A stretch of DNA of 64,000 nucleotides from Saccharopolyspora_D taberi (GTDB lineage: Bacteria; Actinomycetota; Actinomycetes; Mycobacteriales; Pseudonocardiaceae), in contig NZ_BAAAUX010000006.1 of NCBI RefSeq assembly GCF_039534165.1, forward strand, positions 62,001 through 126,000. Reading direction: 5' to 3'. The position numbers and the translations under genes are program-made. Every line of letters starts with the position of its first letter. The first letter of the stretch is position 1. The notes beneath the pieces are model-generated. The model worked only from the letters and a program-made list of their open reading frames with translations, was not told where the DNA came from and did not search any database. This document shows, piece by piece, positions 29,366-36,543 of the stretch.

Positions 29366-29950
29366 GTGGTCCTGATCGCCGACGAGAAAGCACTTCTCGA
29401 CGCCGCGCGGCGCGGTTCCACCGCCGCCTTCGGCGAGCTCTACGCGCGGCACGCGGCGGCGGCGCACACCATGGCCAGGCAGGTCGCCCGCACGGTCACC
29501 GACGCCGAGGACCTGGTCGCCGAGGCGTTCGCCAAGATCCTCGACGTGCTGCGCCGCGGCGGCGGTCCGACCCTGGCGTTCCGCGCGTACCTGCTCACCA
29601 CGATCCGCAACCTCGCGATGAGCTCGAACAACCACGAGCGCCGGTTCCACCTGGCCGCCGACATCGACGCGCTGCACGGTGCCGAGCTCCAGGTGCCGTT
29701 CGTGGACACGGTGCTGCCGGAGGTGGAGCGCTCGCTGGTCGCGGAGGCGTTCGGGACGCTGCCGAGGCGGTGGCGGGCCGTGCTCTGGCTGCTGGAGGTC
29801 GAGGGCCTCCCGGCGGCGGACGTCGCGGTCCGCTTCGGGATGACCCGCAACGGCGTCTCCGCGCTGGCCTACCGGGCGCGCAAGGGGCTCCGCGAGGCGT
29901 ACCTGCAGGTGGGCGACTGCACCGAGCCCGCGCTGGACACCGCGGCCTGA
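29366..29950 (+). CDS. Sigma-70 family (ECF-type) RNA polymerase sigma factor
   Basis: The product is about 194 residues with region 2 (FGELYARHAAAAHTMARQVA followed by TDAEDLVAEAFAKILDVL) and region 4 (LPRRWRAVLWLLEVEGLP and a helix-turn-helix up to ALAYRARKGLREAYL). No membrane anti-sigma gene is adjacent. The start is uncertain: AGGAGG at 29361-29366 directly abuts the GTG at 29366, and an in-frame CTG at 29372 has ideal spacing. A GTG at 29267 would add a Pro/Ser-rich extension without sigma character. Confidence 0.75.
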   Translation: MVLIADEKALLDAARRGSTAAFGELYARHAAAAHTMARQVARTVTDAEDLVAEAFAKILDVLRRGGGPTLAFRAYLLTTIRNLAMSSNNHERRFHLAADIDALHGAELQVPFVDTVLPEVERSLVAEAFGTLPRRWRAVLWLLEVEGLPAADVAVRFGMTRNGVSALAYRARKGLREAYLQVGDCTEPALDTAA

Positions 29951-29954
29951 GCGG

Positions 29955-31178
29955 TCAGTGGACGCGGAGGCGTTCCTCGAAGGCTTCGACGAGTTCGCGC
30001 CAGGCGGTGACCTCGGCGTCGAACGGCGGGCTCGGGGGCAGCCGGTTCGGGCTGGGGCGCAGCACGAACGACACCAGCCAGCCCAGCCGCTCGGAGGGCT
30101 GGAGCGCCTCGTCCACCGACTTGTCGTCGGCCCACGCCGCGGCGTCCAGCAGCAGCTCCTCGGCCAGGTCCAGCTGCGCCGGGTCCACTTCGGACGGTCC
30201 GGCGGCGAGGTCGGCGTCCAGGCCGCTGAGCACGTAGGTGTTGTCGTCGTCGACCTCGACGGTCAGCTCGCCCGCGGTGGCCTTCTCGGTGACCTGCGGC
30301 CAGGTGGCGACCCTGGCCAGGTCGTTGTCCGCGACCGCCTGCTCGTCGGCGAGGTGCCGGGCCAGCGCGCGCGGCGAGGAGAACGCGTCGATCCTGCCGT
30401 CGGTGCCGAGGAAGATCGGGTCGTCGTCGAGGTAGCAGCGCAGCGAGTAGTACTCGCCGCCGCTGGTGATGATCCGGATCGGGTCGATGCCGATCTCGCC
30501 CCAGAAGCCGGGCTCGATCTCCTCGTCGTCGACCTCGTCGATCTCGGTGTCGTCGGTGGCGGGCTCGTCGTCGGTCTCCAGCGCCTCGGCCAGCTCCGCC
30601 TCGGCGGTGGCGACCGCCTCCGCGGGCACCTCCGGGCTGGTGACCACCTCGTCGATGGCGTCGAGCAGCTCGTCCCAGCGCTCGGCGACGACCTTGCACA
30701 GCTCGGTCCAGCGGCGCTGGCCGTCCTTGCCGGAGAAGACCATCGTGCCCTGGTCCAGCAGCGCGAAGCCGTCCGCGGCGTCGAGCACGTCGTGGACCTT
30801 GTCCAGCTCGCAGACGTCGGCCAGCGAGCGGGCGATGTCGACGATGTCGGCGAGCTCGCTGATGGTCCAGGTGTCCGGCGGTTCGGCGACCAGCTCGGGC
30901 ACGCCCACCAGGTCGAACTGGTGGTCCTCGTCGGGGTTGAGCTCGACGGCCGACAGCGCGGGCACCACGTGCCAGGCGGGGTGGTCGTCGAGGTCGTGCT
31001 CCACCGCGGTGCGCACGAACGCGGCGAGCCGGGCGGAGTCCGGGAAGGCGTACAGGTCGTCCTCGTGCCCGAGGAACGCTTCCCACTCCTCGCCGTCCTC
31101 CCGCCAGCGCGGCGCCCACAGGGTGACGACGTCGCCCTGCGGCAGGCCAAGCTCGATGGGGACGATGTCCTGCGCCAT
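29955..31178 (-). CDS. Conserved actinobacterial protein with twofold internal repeat ('primosomal protein' in relatives)
   Basis: The 407-residue, strongly acidic protein has two similar domains joined by a linker very rich in Glu and Asp at about residues 175-215. Domain 1 has WEAFLGHEDDLYAFPDSARL and domain 2 has DDPIFLGTDGRIDAFSSPRA, the same turn-helix element. Close relatives are, as I recall, labelled primosomal protein, but I see no primase, helicase or SSB motif that would justify it. The gene is monocistronic and converges on the sigma-factor gene with a 4-base gap. Confidence 0.65.
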   Translation of the reverse strand: MAQDIVPIELGLPQGDVVTLWAPRWREDGEEWEAFLGHEDDLYAFPDSARLAAFVRTAVEHDLDDHPAWHVVPALSAVELNPDEDHQFDLVGVPELVAEPPDTWTISELADIVDIARSLADVCELDKVHDVLDAADGFALLDQGTMVFSGKDGQRRWTELCKVVAERWDELLDAIDEVVTSPEVPAEAVATAEAELAEALETDDEPATDDTEIDEVDDEEIEPGFWGEIGIDPIRIITSGGEYYSLRCYLDDDPIFLGTDGRIDAFSSPRALARHLADEQAVADNDLARVATWPQVTEKATAGELTVEVDDDNTYVLSGLDADLAAGPSEVDPAQLDLAEELLLDAAAWADDKSVDEALQPSERLGWLVSFVLRPSPNRLPPSPPFDAEVTAWRELVEAFEERLRVH

Positions 31179-31465
31179 CTCTTCTACCTCCGGTCGCCGA
31201 ACCAGACGTCGCCGAAGCCTACGGGTTGCCCGACCACGCCCCGTGCACCGGTCGGGTTGTCACCGTATCGAGCCTGCGGTGGGCGACCGCAAGCCGAATT
31301 CCCGATAACGATTCGCAGGTCGGCCCGGGTTCGCCTCGGCCTATCCGGATCGCCCGTTCGGCCGAGCGCAGCTCGCGGAGGTAGCCGGTTCCGGAGTGGT
31401 TTGCCGGATTGATCGGGTGCGCCGCTCACGGTTGGCGGTACCGGTGGCCACGGTACGAGGCGATC

Positions 31466-32053
31466 ATGAGTGGAATGGACGTCACAGAGCTGTGGACGAA
31501 CATCGTGGTGTGGCTGCGAAACCACGCCCCCGTCACCGCAGCGGCGCTCAAACCCCCCGCACCGCTGGACCTCGCGGAACTGGAATCGGAGCTCGACGTT
31601 CAGCTGCCCGCCGATCTGCGGGAGTGGTGGTCGTGCTGCGGCGGCACCGACACCGGCGTGCTCGCCGACGTGCTTCCGCCCTTCTACACGCCCTACAGCC
31701 CGCGCGGCGCGCTGGAAGCCTGGCGCGGGCACCGCGAGCTCTGGGCCGCGAAGTGGGAGCGCCCGGCCTGCGCCTACTACGCGGGTTCGGCCGGTTCGAG
31801 CTTCCACCCGGCGTGGATCCCGATCGCGGGCGACGGCTTCTCCGACGAGCTCGTGGTCGATCTGCGGCCGGGGCCGCTGCACGGCTGCGTACTGGAGTGG
31901 GAGCAGGAGGCCGGGCACGTGGACCGCCCGGAGTGGCGCGGGGTTTCGGACATGCTCGCCGCGGTGCACCGCTCGCTGACCGAGGGGAGCCCTGCCGGTC
32001 ACAGCCATCCGACGGTCACCGAGGACGGCCGCCTGGACTGGCAGATCCGGTGA
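31466..32053 (+). CDS. SMI1/KNR4-family (SUKH) protein
   Basis: The 195-residue product has the SUKH pattern: an N-terminal helix pair with PLDLAELESELDVQLPADLREWW, a following Gly-rich turn, and the later 'WIPIAGDGFSDELVVDLRPG' strand. SUKH proteins in bacteria are commonly immunity proteins against polymorphic toxins, though many stand alone. No toxin gene is adjacent. The ATG at 31466 has a GAGG site; the frame is open upstream to a poorer start at 31409. Confidence 0.75.
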   Translation: MSGMDVTELWTNIVVWLRNHAPVTAAALKPPAPLDLAELESELDVQLPADLREWWSCCGGTDTGVLADVLPPFYTPYSPRGALEAWRGHRELWAAKWERPACAYYAGSAGSSFHPAWIPIAGDGFSDELVVDLRPGPLHGCVLEWEQEAGHVDRPEWRGVSDMLAAVHRSLTEGSPAGHSHPTVTEDGRLDWQIR

Positions 32054-32074
32054 CGTCCGGGGAATTTCACCGGA
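32046..32074. terminator. Bidirectional hairpin spanning two stop codons
   Basis: TCCGGTGA (32046-32053) and TCACCGGA (32067-32074) are perfect complements. The first contains the TGA stop of the SUKH gene and the second the stop of the convergent permease gene, so one hairpin can serve both transcripts. Confidence 0.55.
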
Positions 32075-32810
32075 AGCGGCGTCCTTCGTCCCGGCGGTAG
32101 GCGGCCACGGCGAGGGCGCCGAGCAGCACCGTCCACCCGATCGCGACCGGCAGCGCGACCGGTCCCGGGTCGGTTCCGGTGAGGGCGCCCAGCACCAGTT
32201 CCCGGCCCGCGCGGGTCGGCAGCGCCTGCGAGACCGGGTCGAGCCATGCCGGGAACGCGCTCGGCGGCATCCACAGCCCGCCGAGGAACGAGCCCGGCAG
32301 CATGATCAGCTGCACGACCGGGATCGCGGCTTTCATCGGCAGCGAATGCCCGATCGCCAGGCCAAGGAACACGAACGGCAGCCCGCACCCGAGCAGGACC
32401 GGCAGCGCGGCCACGAGCCGCGGGGGCGTCGCGTGCGCTTCGGTGAGCAGCCCGGCGACCAGCGCGACCGGCACCAGCGAGAGCACCGCGATCGCGGCGG
32501 CGTTGAGCAGCCTGCCGCCGAGCACCGCGCCCGCTCCCACCGGCAGCGCGCGGACGTAGAGCTCCCACGGCTTGTCCCGGTCGACCGCGACCCCGATGCC
32601 GAGGTTGAACGCGAATGCCGACGCCAGGGCGAAAAACGCCATCTGCCCGGCCGAAGCGGTCGCGTGCTCGGCGCTGTCCCGCACGGCGCTGCTGGCCACG
32701 GAGAACATCACCATGAACAGCGCGGGGAACAGCAGCGAGCTCACCGTGGCCACGGGTTCCCGGATGCTTTCCAGGAACCGGAACCGGGCGTGGTGCAGCA
32801 GGAGGGTCAT
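32067..32810 (-). CDS. ABC-2 type transporter permease
   Basis: The 247-residue membrane protein has six predicted helices in the ABC-2 exporter pattern and a late WMPPSAFPAWLDPVSQALPT segment typical of the family. It overlaps the ATPase gene by four bases. The substrate is unknown; drug, antibiotic or lipid export is usual for such two-gene modules. It is last in a four-gene operon that also encodes a membrane protein and a regulator. Confidence 0.85.
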   Translation of the reverse strand: MTLLLHHARFRFLESIREPVATVSSLLFPALFMVMFSVASSAVRDSAEHATASAGQMAFFALASAFAFNLGIGVAVDRDKPWELYVRALPVGAGAVLGGRLLNAAAIAVLSLVPVALVAGLLTEAHATPPRLVAALPVLLGCGLPFVFLGLAIGHSLPMKAAIPVVQLIMLPGSFLGGLWMPPSAFPAWLDPVSQALPTRAGRELVLGALTGTDPGPVALPVAIGWTVLLGALAVAAYRRDEGRRFR

Positions 32811-33676
32811 GCCGGGCTCCCGGTGGTCAGCGCGCGGAACGCGTCTTCGAGGCTCGTGGTGGCGATCCGCAGGTCGCGGAACGGGTGACCGGAGGCGATC
32901 AGGTCGCGCACCAGCCGGTCGGAATCGTTGGTGAGCAACCGGATCCGGTCACCGTCCCGGTCGTGGCCGACGATCCCGGGCAGGTCCGGCACGCCGTCGG
33001 CCAGCATGCTCACCGCGCGGACGTCCACTCTGGACTTGATCGCCGCCGGGCTGCCGTCGGCGAGCACCCGGCCCCGCGACAGCACGACCACCCGTCCCGC
33101 CAGCGCCTCCACCTCCTCCAGGTAGTGGCTGGTCAGCAGCAGCGTTCCGCCCTGTTCGCGGTAGGCGTGCAGGCCGTCCCACAGCCTGCGGCGGGCGTCG
33201 ACGTCGAGCCCGGTGGTCGGTTCGTCGAGCACGACGAGGTCCGGGCGGCCCGCGAAGGCGAGCGCGACGGTGAGGCTGCGCTGCTGGCCGCCGGACAGCG
33301 AACCGGCCTGGCGGCGGGCCGCGCCGGTCAGGCCGAAGCGCTCCAGCAGTTCCCCGGCGGGCATCGGGTTCCGGTGGTGCCGCCGGGCGAAGTTCACGAT
33401 CTCGGACACCCGCAGCGCCTCGGGCAGGCCGGTCCGCTGCGGGGTCACGCCCAGCCGCAGCCGGTTCCGCGGGTCGCGCGGGTCGCCGCCGAAGAGCTCG
33501 ACCCGGCCGCCGGTCGGCCTGCGCAGGCCGGTGATCAGGCTGAGCAGGGTGGTCTTGCCCGCGCCGTTGGGGCCGAGCAGGCCGATGCTCTGGCCTGCCG
33601 GGACGTCGAGGTCCACGGCGTCGAGCGCGGTCCGGCCGCCGAAGGCGCGGGAGGCGGAGATGGCGCGTGCGTGCAT
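32807..33676 (-). CDS. ABC-2 exporter ATPase
   Basis: The 289-residue ATPase has Walker A GPNGAGKTT, signature LSGGQQRS, Walker B LVVLDEPTTGLD and the switch His in LLTSHYLEE. The C-terminal ~70 residues are the regulatory tail common in DrrA-like exporters. It is positioned between the winged-helix regulator and the permease, with overlaps on both sides. Confidence 0.92.
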   Translation of the reverse strand: MHARAISASRAFGGRTALDAVDLDVPAGQSIGLLGPNGAGKTTLLSLITGLRRPTGGRVELFGGDPRDPRNRLRLGVTPQRTGLPEALRVSEIVNFARRHHRNPMPAGELLERFGLTGAARRQAGSLSGGQQRSLTVALAFAGRPDLVVLDEPTTGLDVDARRRLWDGLHAYREQGGTLLLTSHYLEEVEALAGRVVVLSRGRVLADGSPAAIKSRVDVRAVSMLADGVPDLPGIVGHDRDGDRIRLLTNDSDRLVRDLIASGHPFRDLRIATTSLEDAFRALTTGSPA

Positions 33677-33972
33677 CAGGACTCCTCACCGGTGGCCGGC
33701 CCCAGCAGCGCGCGGAGGTCGGCGACGTAGGTCTCGAACGCCGCGCGCCCGCGGCTGGTCAGCGCGATGGAGGTGCTGGAGCGGGACTTCTCGGTGGTCG
33801 TGTAACCGGCTTCGTCGAGCTTGCGCAGGTGGGTGATCAGGTTTCCGGGAGTCATCGACAGCAGTTCCTGCAAGCGGCTGAAGGTGATCCGGTCGCCCGG
33901 CCGCAGCGCGGCGAGGGTGGTGACGACCCGGAGCCGGGCCTGGGCGTGGATCACCGGGTCGAGCTCGGTCAT
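33676..33972 (-). CDS. Winged-helix transcriptional regulator
   Basis: The 98-residue protein is a stand-alone MarR/ArsR-like winged helix (HTH_27 type): ITFSRLQELLSMTPGNLITH forms the recognition region and LRKLDEAGYTTTEK the wing. It begins in an ATGA overlap with the membrane protein gene and ends by overlapping the ATPase start. The two identical ACTTTG-N5-CAAAGT sites in front of the operon are likely its targets. Confidence 0.85.
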   Translation of the reverse strand: MTELDPVIHAQARLRVVTTLAALRPGDRITFSRLQELLSMTPGNLITHLRKLDEAGYTTTEKSRSSTSIALTSRGRAAFETYVADLRALLGPATGEES

Positions 33973-34589
33973 GCCCGCCTCCGGCGCATTGAGGAGACCA
34001 GGGCGAGCAGCAGCAGCCCGCCGCCGCAGCCCAGCGACATAACCAGGTAGTGGCCGGGGATCCCCGCGAACGCGCCGATAGCGTTGACCAGCAGGATCCA
34101 GCCGCCGATGAGGTACTGGCGGGGGTCGGCCGCCAGCGCGGCGCCGGACATGAACAGCACCCCGGTCAGCAGCCCCGCGCCCGCCGACCACAGCAGTGCG
34201 TACGCCTCGGGCGGGATGCCGAGCTTGGCCATCGCCCCGGCCATCGCGCCCAGGCAGAGGAACCCGAGCGTCCAGGTCCAGCCGTGCATCGCGCCGCCGG
34301 TCGGACCGGGCCCGCGCAGCCCCCGGGTGGTCCGTGCGAAGTGGACGCCGGTGGCGACCCCGGCGCACGCGAGGATTCCGAAGAACAGCACCAGCGGGAT
34401 CGGCGTCGGGACCGGGATCACCGGATCCGGGCCGACGGTGAGGTACAGCTCGCCGAACGCGAGCAGCCAGGCCAGGCCCCACGCGCCGGGCAGCAGCCCG
34501 GGGCGACCTGCGAGGTGCCGTTCGGCGTGCTTCTGCTGCTGCTCGGCCAGAGCCAGCATTTCCGCCGGTGAAGCGGGTCGTTCCGACAT
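33969..34589 (-). CDS. Polytopic membrane protein of the exporter operon
   Basis: The 206-residue protein has a short cytoplasmic N-terminus with helix (SPAEMLALAEQQQKHAERHL) and about six membrane helices. I do not recognise a functional family. Being first in the operon with regulator and exporter, it may sense or assist export. The ATG at 34587-34589 has GAGGAAGG in front; a TTG four codons upstream is less likely. Confidence 0.7.
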   Translation of the reverse strand: MSERPASPAEMLALAEQQQKHAERHLAGRPGLLPGAWGLAWLLAFGELYLTVGPDPVIPVPTPIPLVLFFGILACAGVATGVHFARTTRGLRGPGPTGGAMHGWTWTLGFLCLGAMAGAMAKLGIPPEAYALLWSAGAGLLTGVLFMSGAALAADPRQYLIGGWILLVNAIGAFAGIPGHYLVMSLGCGGGLLLLALVSSMRRRRA

Positions 34590-34600
34590 GACCTTCCTCA

Positions 34601-34642
34601 ACTTTGCCGGACAAAGTAGCCGTGGACTTTGTACCGCAAAGT
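34601..34642. promoter_or_regulatory. Two identical operators ACTTTG-N5-CAAAGT
   Basis: The palindromes occupy 34601-34617 and 34626-34642, 25 bases apart, immediately upstream of the minus-strand exporter operon. The arms are identical, the spacers differ (CCGGA and TACCG), which indicates selection on the arms. The winged-helix protein at 33676-33972 is the likely ligand. Confidence 0.7.
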
Positions 34643-34665
34643 TGATCGCCGGGGCAACGCGGTCT

Positions 34666-34698
34666 CACCTACTACTTGGCGACGCACACTAGTTGGTG
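34666..34698. promoter_or_regulatory. PadR promoter and dyad CACCTACTA-N15-TAGTTGGTG
   Basis: The 9-bp arms (34666-34674, 34690-34698) pair with one mismatch. They overlap a plausible promoter (TTGGCG at 34676-34681, 17-base spacer, TTACGT at 34699-34704) whose start point would fall at the ATG at 34712. Autorepression by the PadR protein is inferred. Confidence 0.5.
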
Positions 34699-34711
34699 TT
34701 ACGTTCTCGGC

Positions 34712-35065
34712 ATGGCGGACAAGGCGGTGGCCGCGCGCCAGGCGCAGTGGCTGCGCGGCGTGCTCGACCTCGCGGTGCTGGCGCTGCTGGCCGAGAGCGG
34801 TGAGGACTACGGCTACACGTTGTTGCAGCGCCTGGCCGAGGCCGGGCTGCCGGACATGAAGGCGGGGACGCTCTACCCGCTGCTCAACCGGCTCGCCGGG
34901 GACGGGCTGGTGCGCGCCGAGTGGCGCGCGGGCGAAGGCGGGCCCGGCCGCAAGTTCTTCGCCCTGACCGAGGAGGGCAGGGCGGTGCTGGCCGAACAGG
35001 GTCCGAAGTGGACGGAATTCGCGACGAACGCGATCGCGGTGGTCAACCGAGGGGTGCAGGCATGA
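34712..35065 (+). CDS. PadR-family transcriptional regulator
   Basis: The 117-residue winged-helix protein has the PadR core: LDLAVLALLAESGEDYGYTL followed by KAGTLYPLLNRLAGDGLVRAEW and the wing GPGRKFFALTEEG. No ribosome-binding site precedes the ATG at 34712 and a promoter-like sequence lies just in front, so the message may be leaderless. It overlaps the HAAS-domain gene by four bases, the usual PadR-HAAS pairing in actinobacteria. Confidence 0.88.
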   Translation: MADKAVAARQAQWLRGVLDLAVLALLAESGEDYGYTLLQRLAEAGLPDMKAGTLYPLLNRLAGDGLVRAEWRAGEGGPGRKFFALTEEGRAVLAEQGPKWTEFATNAIAVVNRGVQA

Positions 35066-35667
35066 TGACGTTGGAGAAGAAGTACCGGGACGAGCTGCTG
35101 GTCGCGCTGCGGCTGCACGACATCTCCGGCGCGCGGGTCGGCGAGGTGCTGGCCGAGGTGGAGGCCCACGTCGCCGAGACCGGTGAGGACCCGGCCGAGG
35201 CGTTCGGCAGCCCGCGCGAGTACGCGGCGCGGGTCGCCGCGCAGCTCGACCGCAGGACCGGCAACCCGTCCAACCTGGAGAAGACAGCCGGTGCGGCGGC
35301 CACCGGTGTGCTGGTGTTCTTCGGGCTGGTGTTCCTGCTCGACGGCCTGCGCGGGGACGCGGTCGTGACGCTGGCGGACGCGGTGAGCGAGGTGCTGCGG
35401 CTCGTGCTGATCCTGGTGGCGGTGTTCCTGGGGTTGCGCGCCGCCACGGCGTTGTCCGGCCGCGCCGTGCTCGGCGTCGCGGCGCTGGTCAGCTTCGGCG
35501 TGGCGATCGGATCGTCGATCCTGATCAAGCAGGTGCTCGACGACTCGGCCCCGCTGTTCGTGCTGTCGAGCTGGGTCTCCATCGGCCTCGGCGCGGTGCT
35601 GGTCGCCGGTTCGCTGGTCATGCTCGCGCGCGCGATCAAGCGCGGCCGGGTCGTCGACCCGCGGTGA
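35062..35667 (+). CDS. HAAS-domain membrane protein (PadR partner)
   Basis: The 201-residue protein has an N-terminal helical HAAS domain (KKYRDELLVALRLHDISGAR to about residue 60, with the 'DPAEAFGSPREYAARVA' signature) and five hydrophobic segments after it. HAAS proteins are encoded with PadR regulators and are thought to transmit membrane or ligand signals to them. The ATG at 35062 lies in an ATGA overlap with padR. Confidence 0.8.
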   Translation: MMTLEKKYRDELLVALRLHDISGARVGEVLAEVEAHVAETGEDPAEAFGSPREYAARVAAQLDRRTGNPSNLEKTAGAAATGVLVFFGLVFLLDGLRGDAVVTLADAVSEVLRLVLILVAVFLGLRAATALSGRAVLGVAALVSFGVAIGSSILIKQVLDDSAPLFVLSSWVSIGLGAVLVAGSLVMLARAIKRGRVVDPR

Positions 35668-35670
35668 CCG

Positions 35671-36543
35671 CTACGTGCCGACGGGGTGCCAGACGGTCTT
35701 GGTCTCGGTGAACGCGCGGAGGCGCTGGATGTCGGGCTCGCGGGTCCAGTCCGGTGCCCCGCGCACCGGCAGCACCCGCTTGACCGTCCCGGCCGCCGCC
35801 CGCTCCAGCTCGGCGCGCAGCTCCTCCGGCGCGCCGACCGGGTCCAGGGCGTTGACGTCGGCGTGCGAGGCCAGCCAGGGGCCGAGCTCCGCGGCGTGGC
35901 CGGTCAGCAGGTTGACCACCCCGCCCGGCACGTCGGAGGTGGCCAGCACCTCGGCGAAGGTGATGGCGGGCAGCGGCCGGTCGGAGCTGGAGACCACCAC
36001 GCAGGTGTTGCCCGCCGCGATCACCGGCGCGACCACGCCGACCAGGCCGAGCAGCGACGACTCCTGCGGCGCGAGCACGCCGACGACACCGGTCGGTTCC
36101 GGCACGCTGAACGAGAAGTACGGCCCGGCGACCGGGTTCGCCGCGCCGAGCACGGCGGCGATCTTGTCGGTCCAGCCCGCGTACCACACCATCCGGTCCA
36201 CCGCGGAATCCACAGTGGACTCCGCGTCCCGCTGGGAGACCCCCTCCGCGGCGCGGACCTCGGCGGCGAACTGCTCCCGGCGGCCCTCCATCACCTCGGC
36301 CACCCGGAACAGCACCTGGCCCCGGTTGTAGGCGGTCGCGCCGGACCAGCCGCCGAACGCCTTGCGCGCGGCCGAAACCGCGTCCCGCGCGTCCTTGCGC
36401 GACGCCTGCGCGGCGTTGGCGAGGAAGGCGCCGTCCGCGTCGTGCACCGGGTAGGAGCGGCCCGACTCCGAACGCGGGAACTTCCCGCCCACGTAGAGCT
36501 TGTAGGTCTTGGCCACGGCCAGCCGGGACGGGCTGTCAGACAT
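35671..36543 (-). CDS. Short aldehyde dehydrogenase-like subunit lacking the catalytic Cys domain
   Basis: The 290-residue protein is homologous to the N-terminal NAD-binding part of ALDH (LYVGGKFPRSESGRSYPVHD, later GVVGVLAPQESSLLGLV). It has no segment equivalent to the Cys-containing catalytic core and ends with RLRAFTETKTVWHPVG. About 180 residues of a normal ALDH are missing, though the gene is intact. It overlaps the full-length ALDH gene by 8 bases. In other actinobacteria the same short gene accompanies deoC-ALDH, so a non-catalytic partner in a hetero-oligomer is likely. Confidence 0.75.
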   Translation of the reverse strand: MSDSPSRLAVAKTYKLYVGGKFPRSESGRSYPVHDADGAFLANAAQASRKDARDAVSAARKAFGGWSGATAYNRGQVLFRVAEVMEGRREQFAAEVRAAEGVSQRDAESTVDSAVDRMVWYAGWTDKIAAVLGAANPVAGPYFSFSVPEPTGVVGVLAPQESSLLGLVGVVAPVIAAGNTCVVVSSSDRPLPAITFAEVLATSDVPGGVVNLLTGHAAELGPWLASHADVNALDPVGAPEELRAELERAAAGTVKRVLPVRGAPDWTREPDIQRLRAFTETKTVWHPVGT

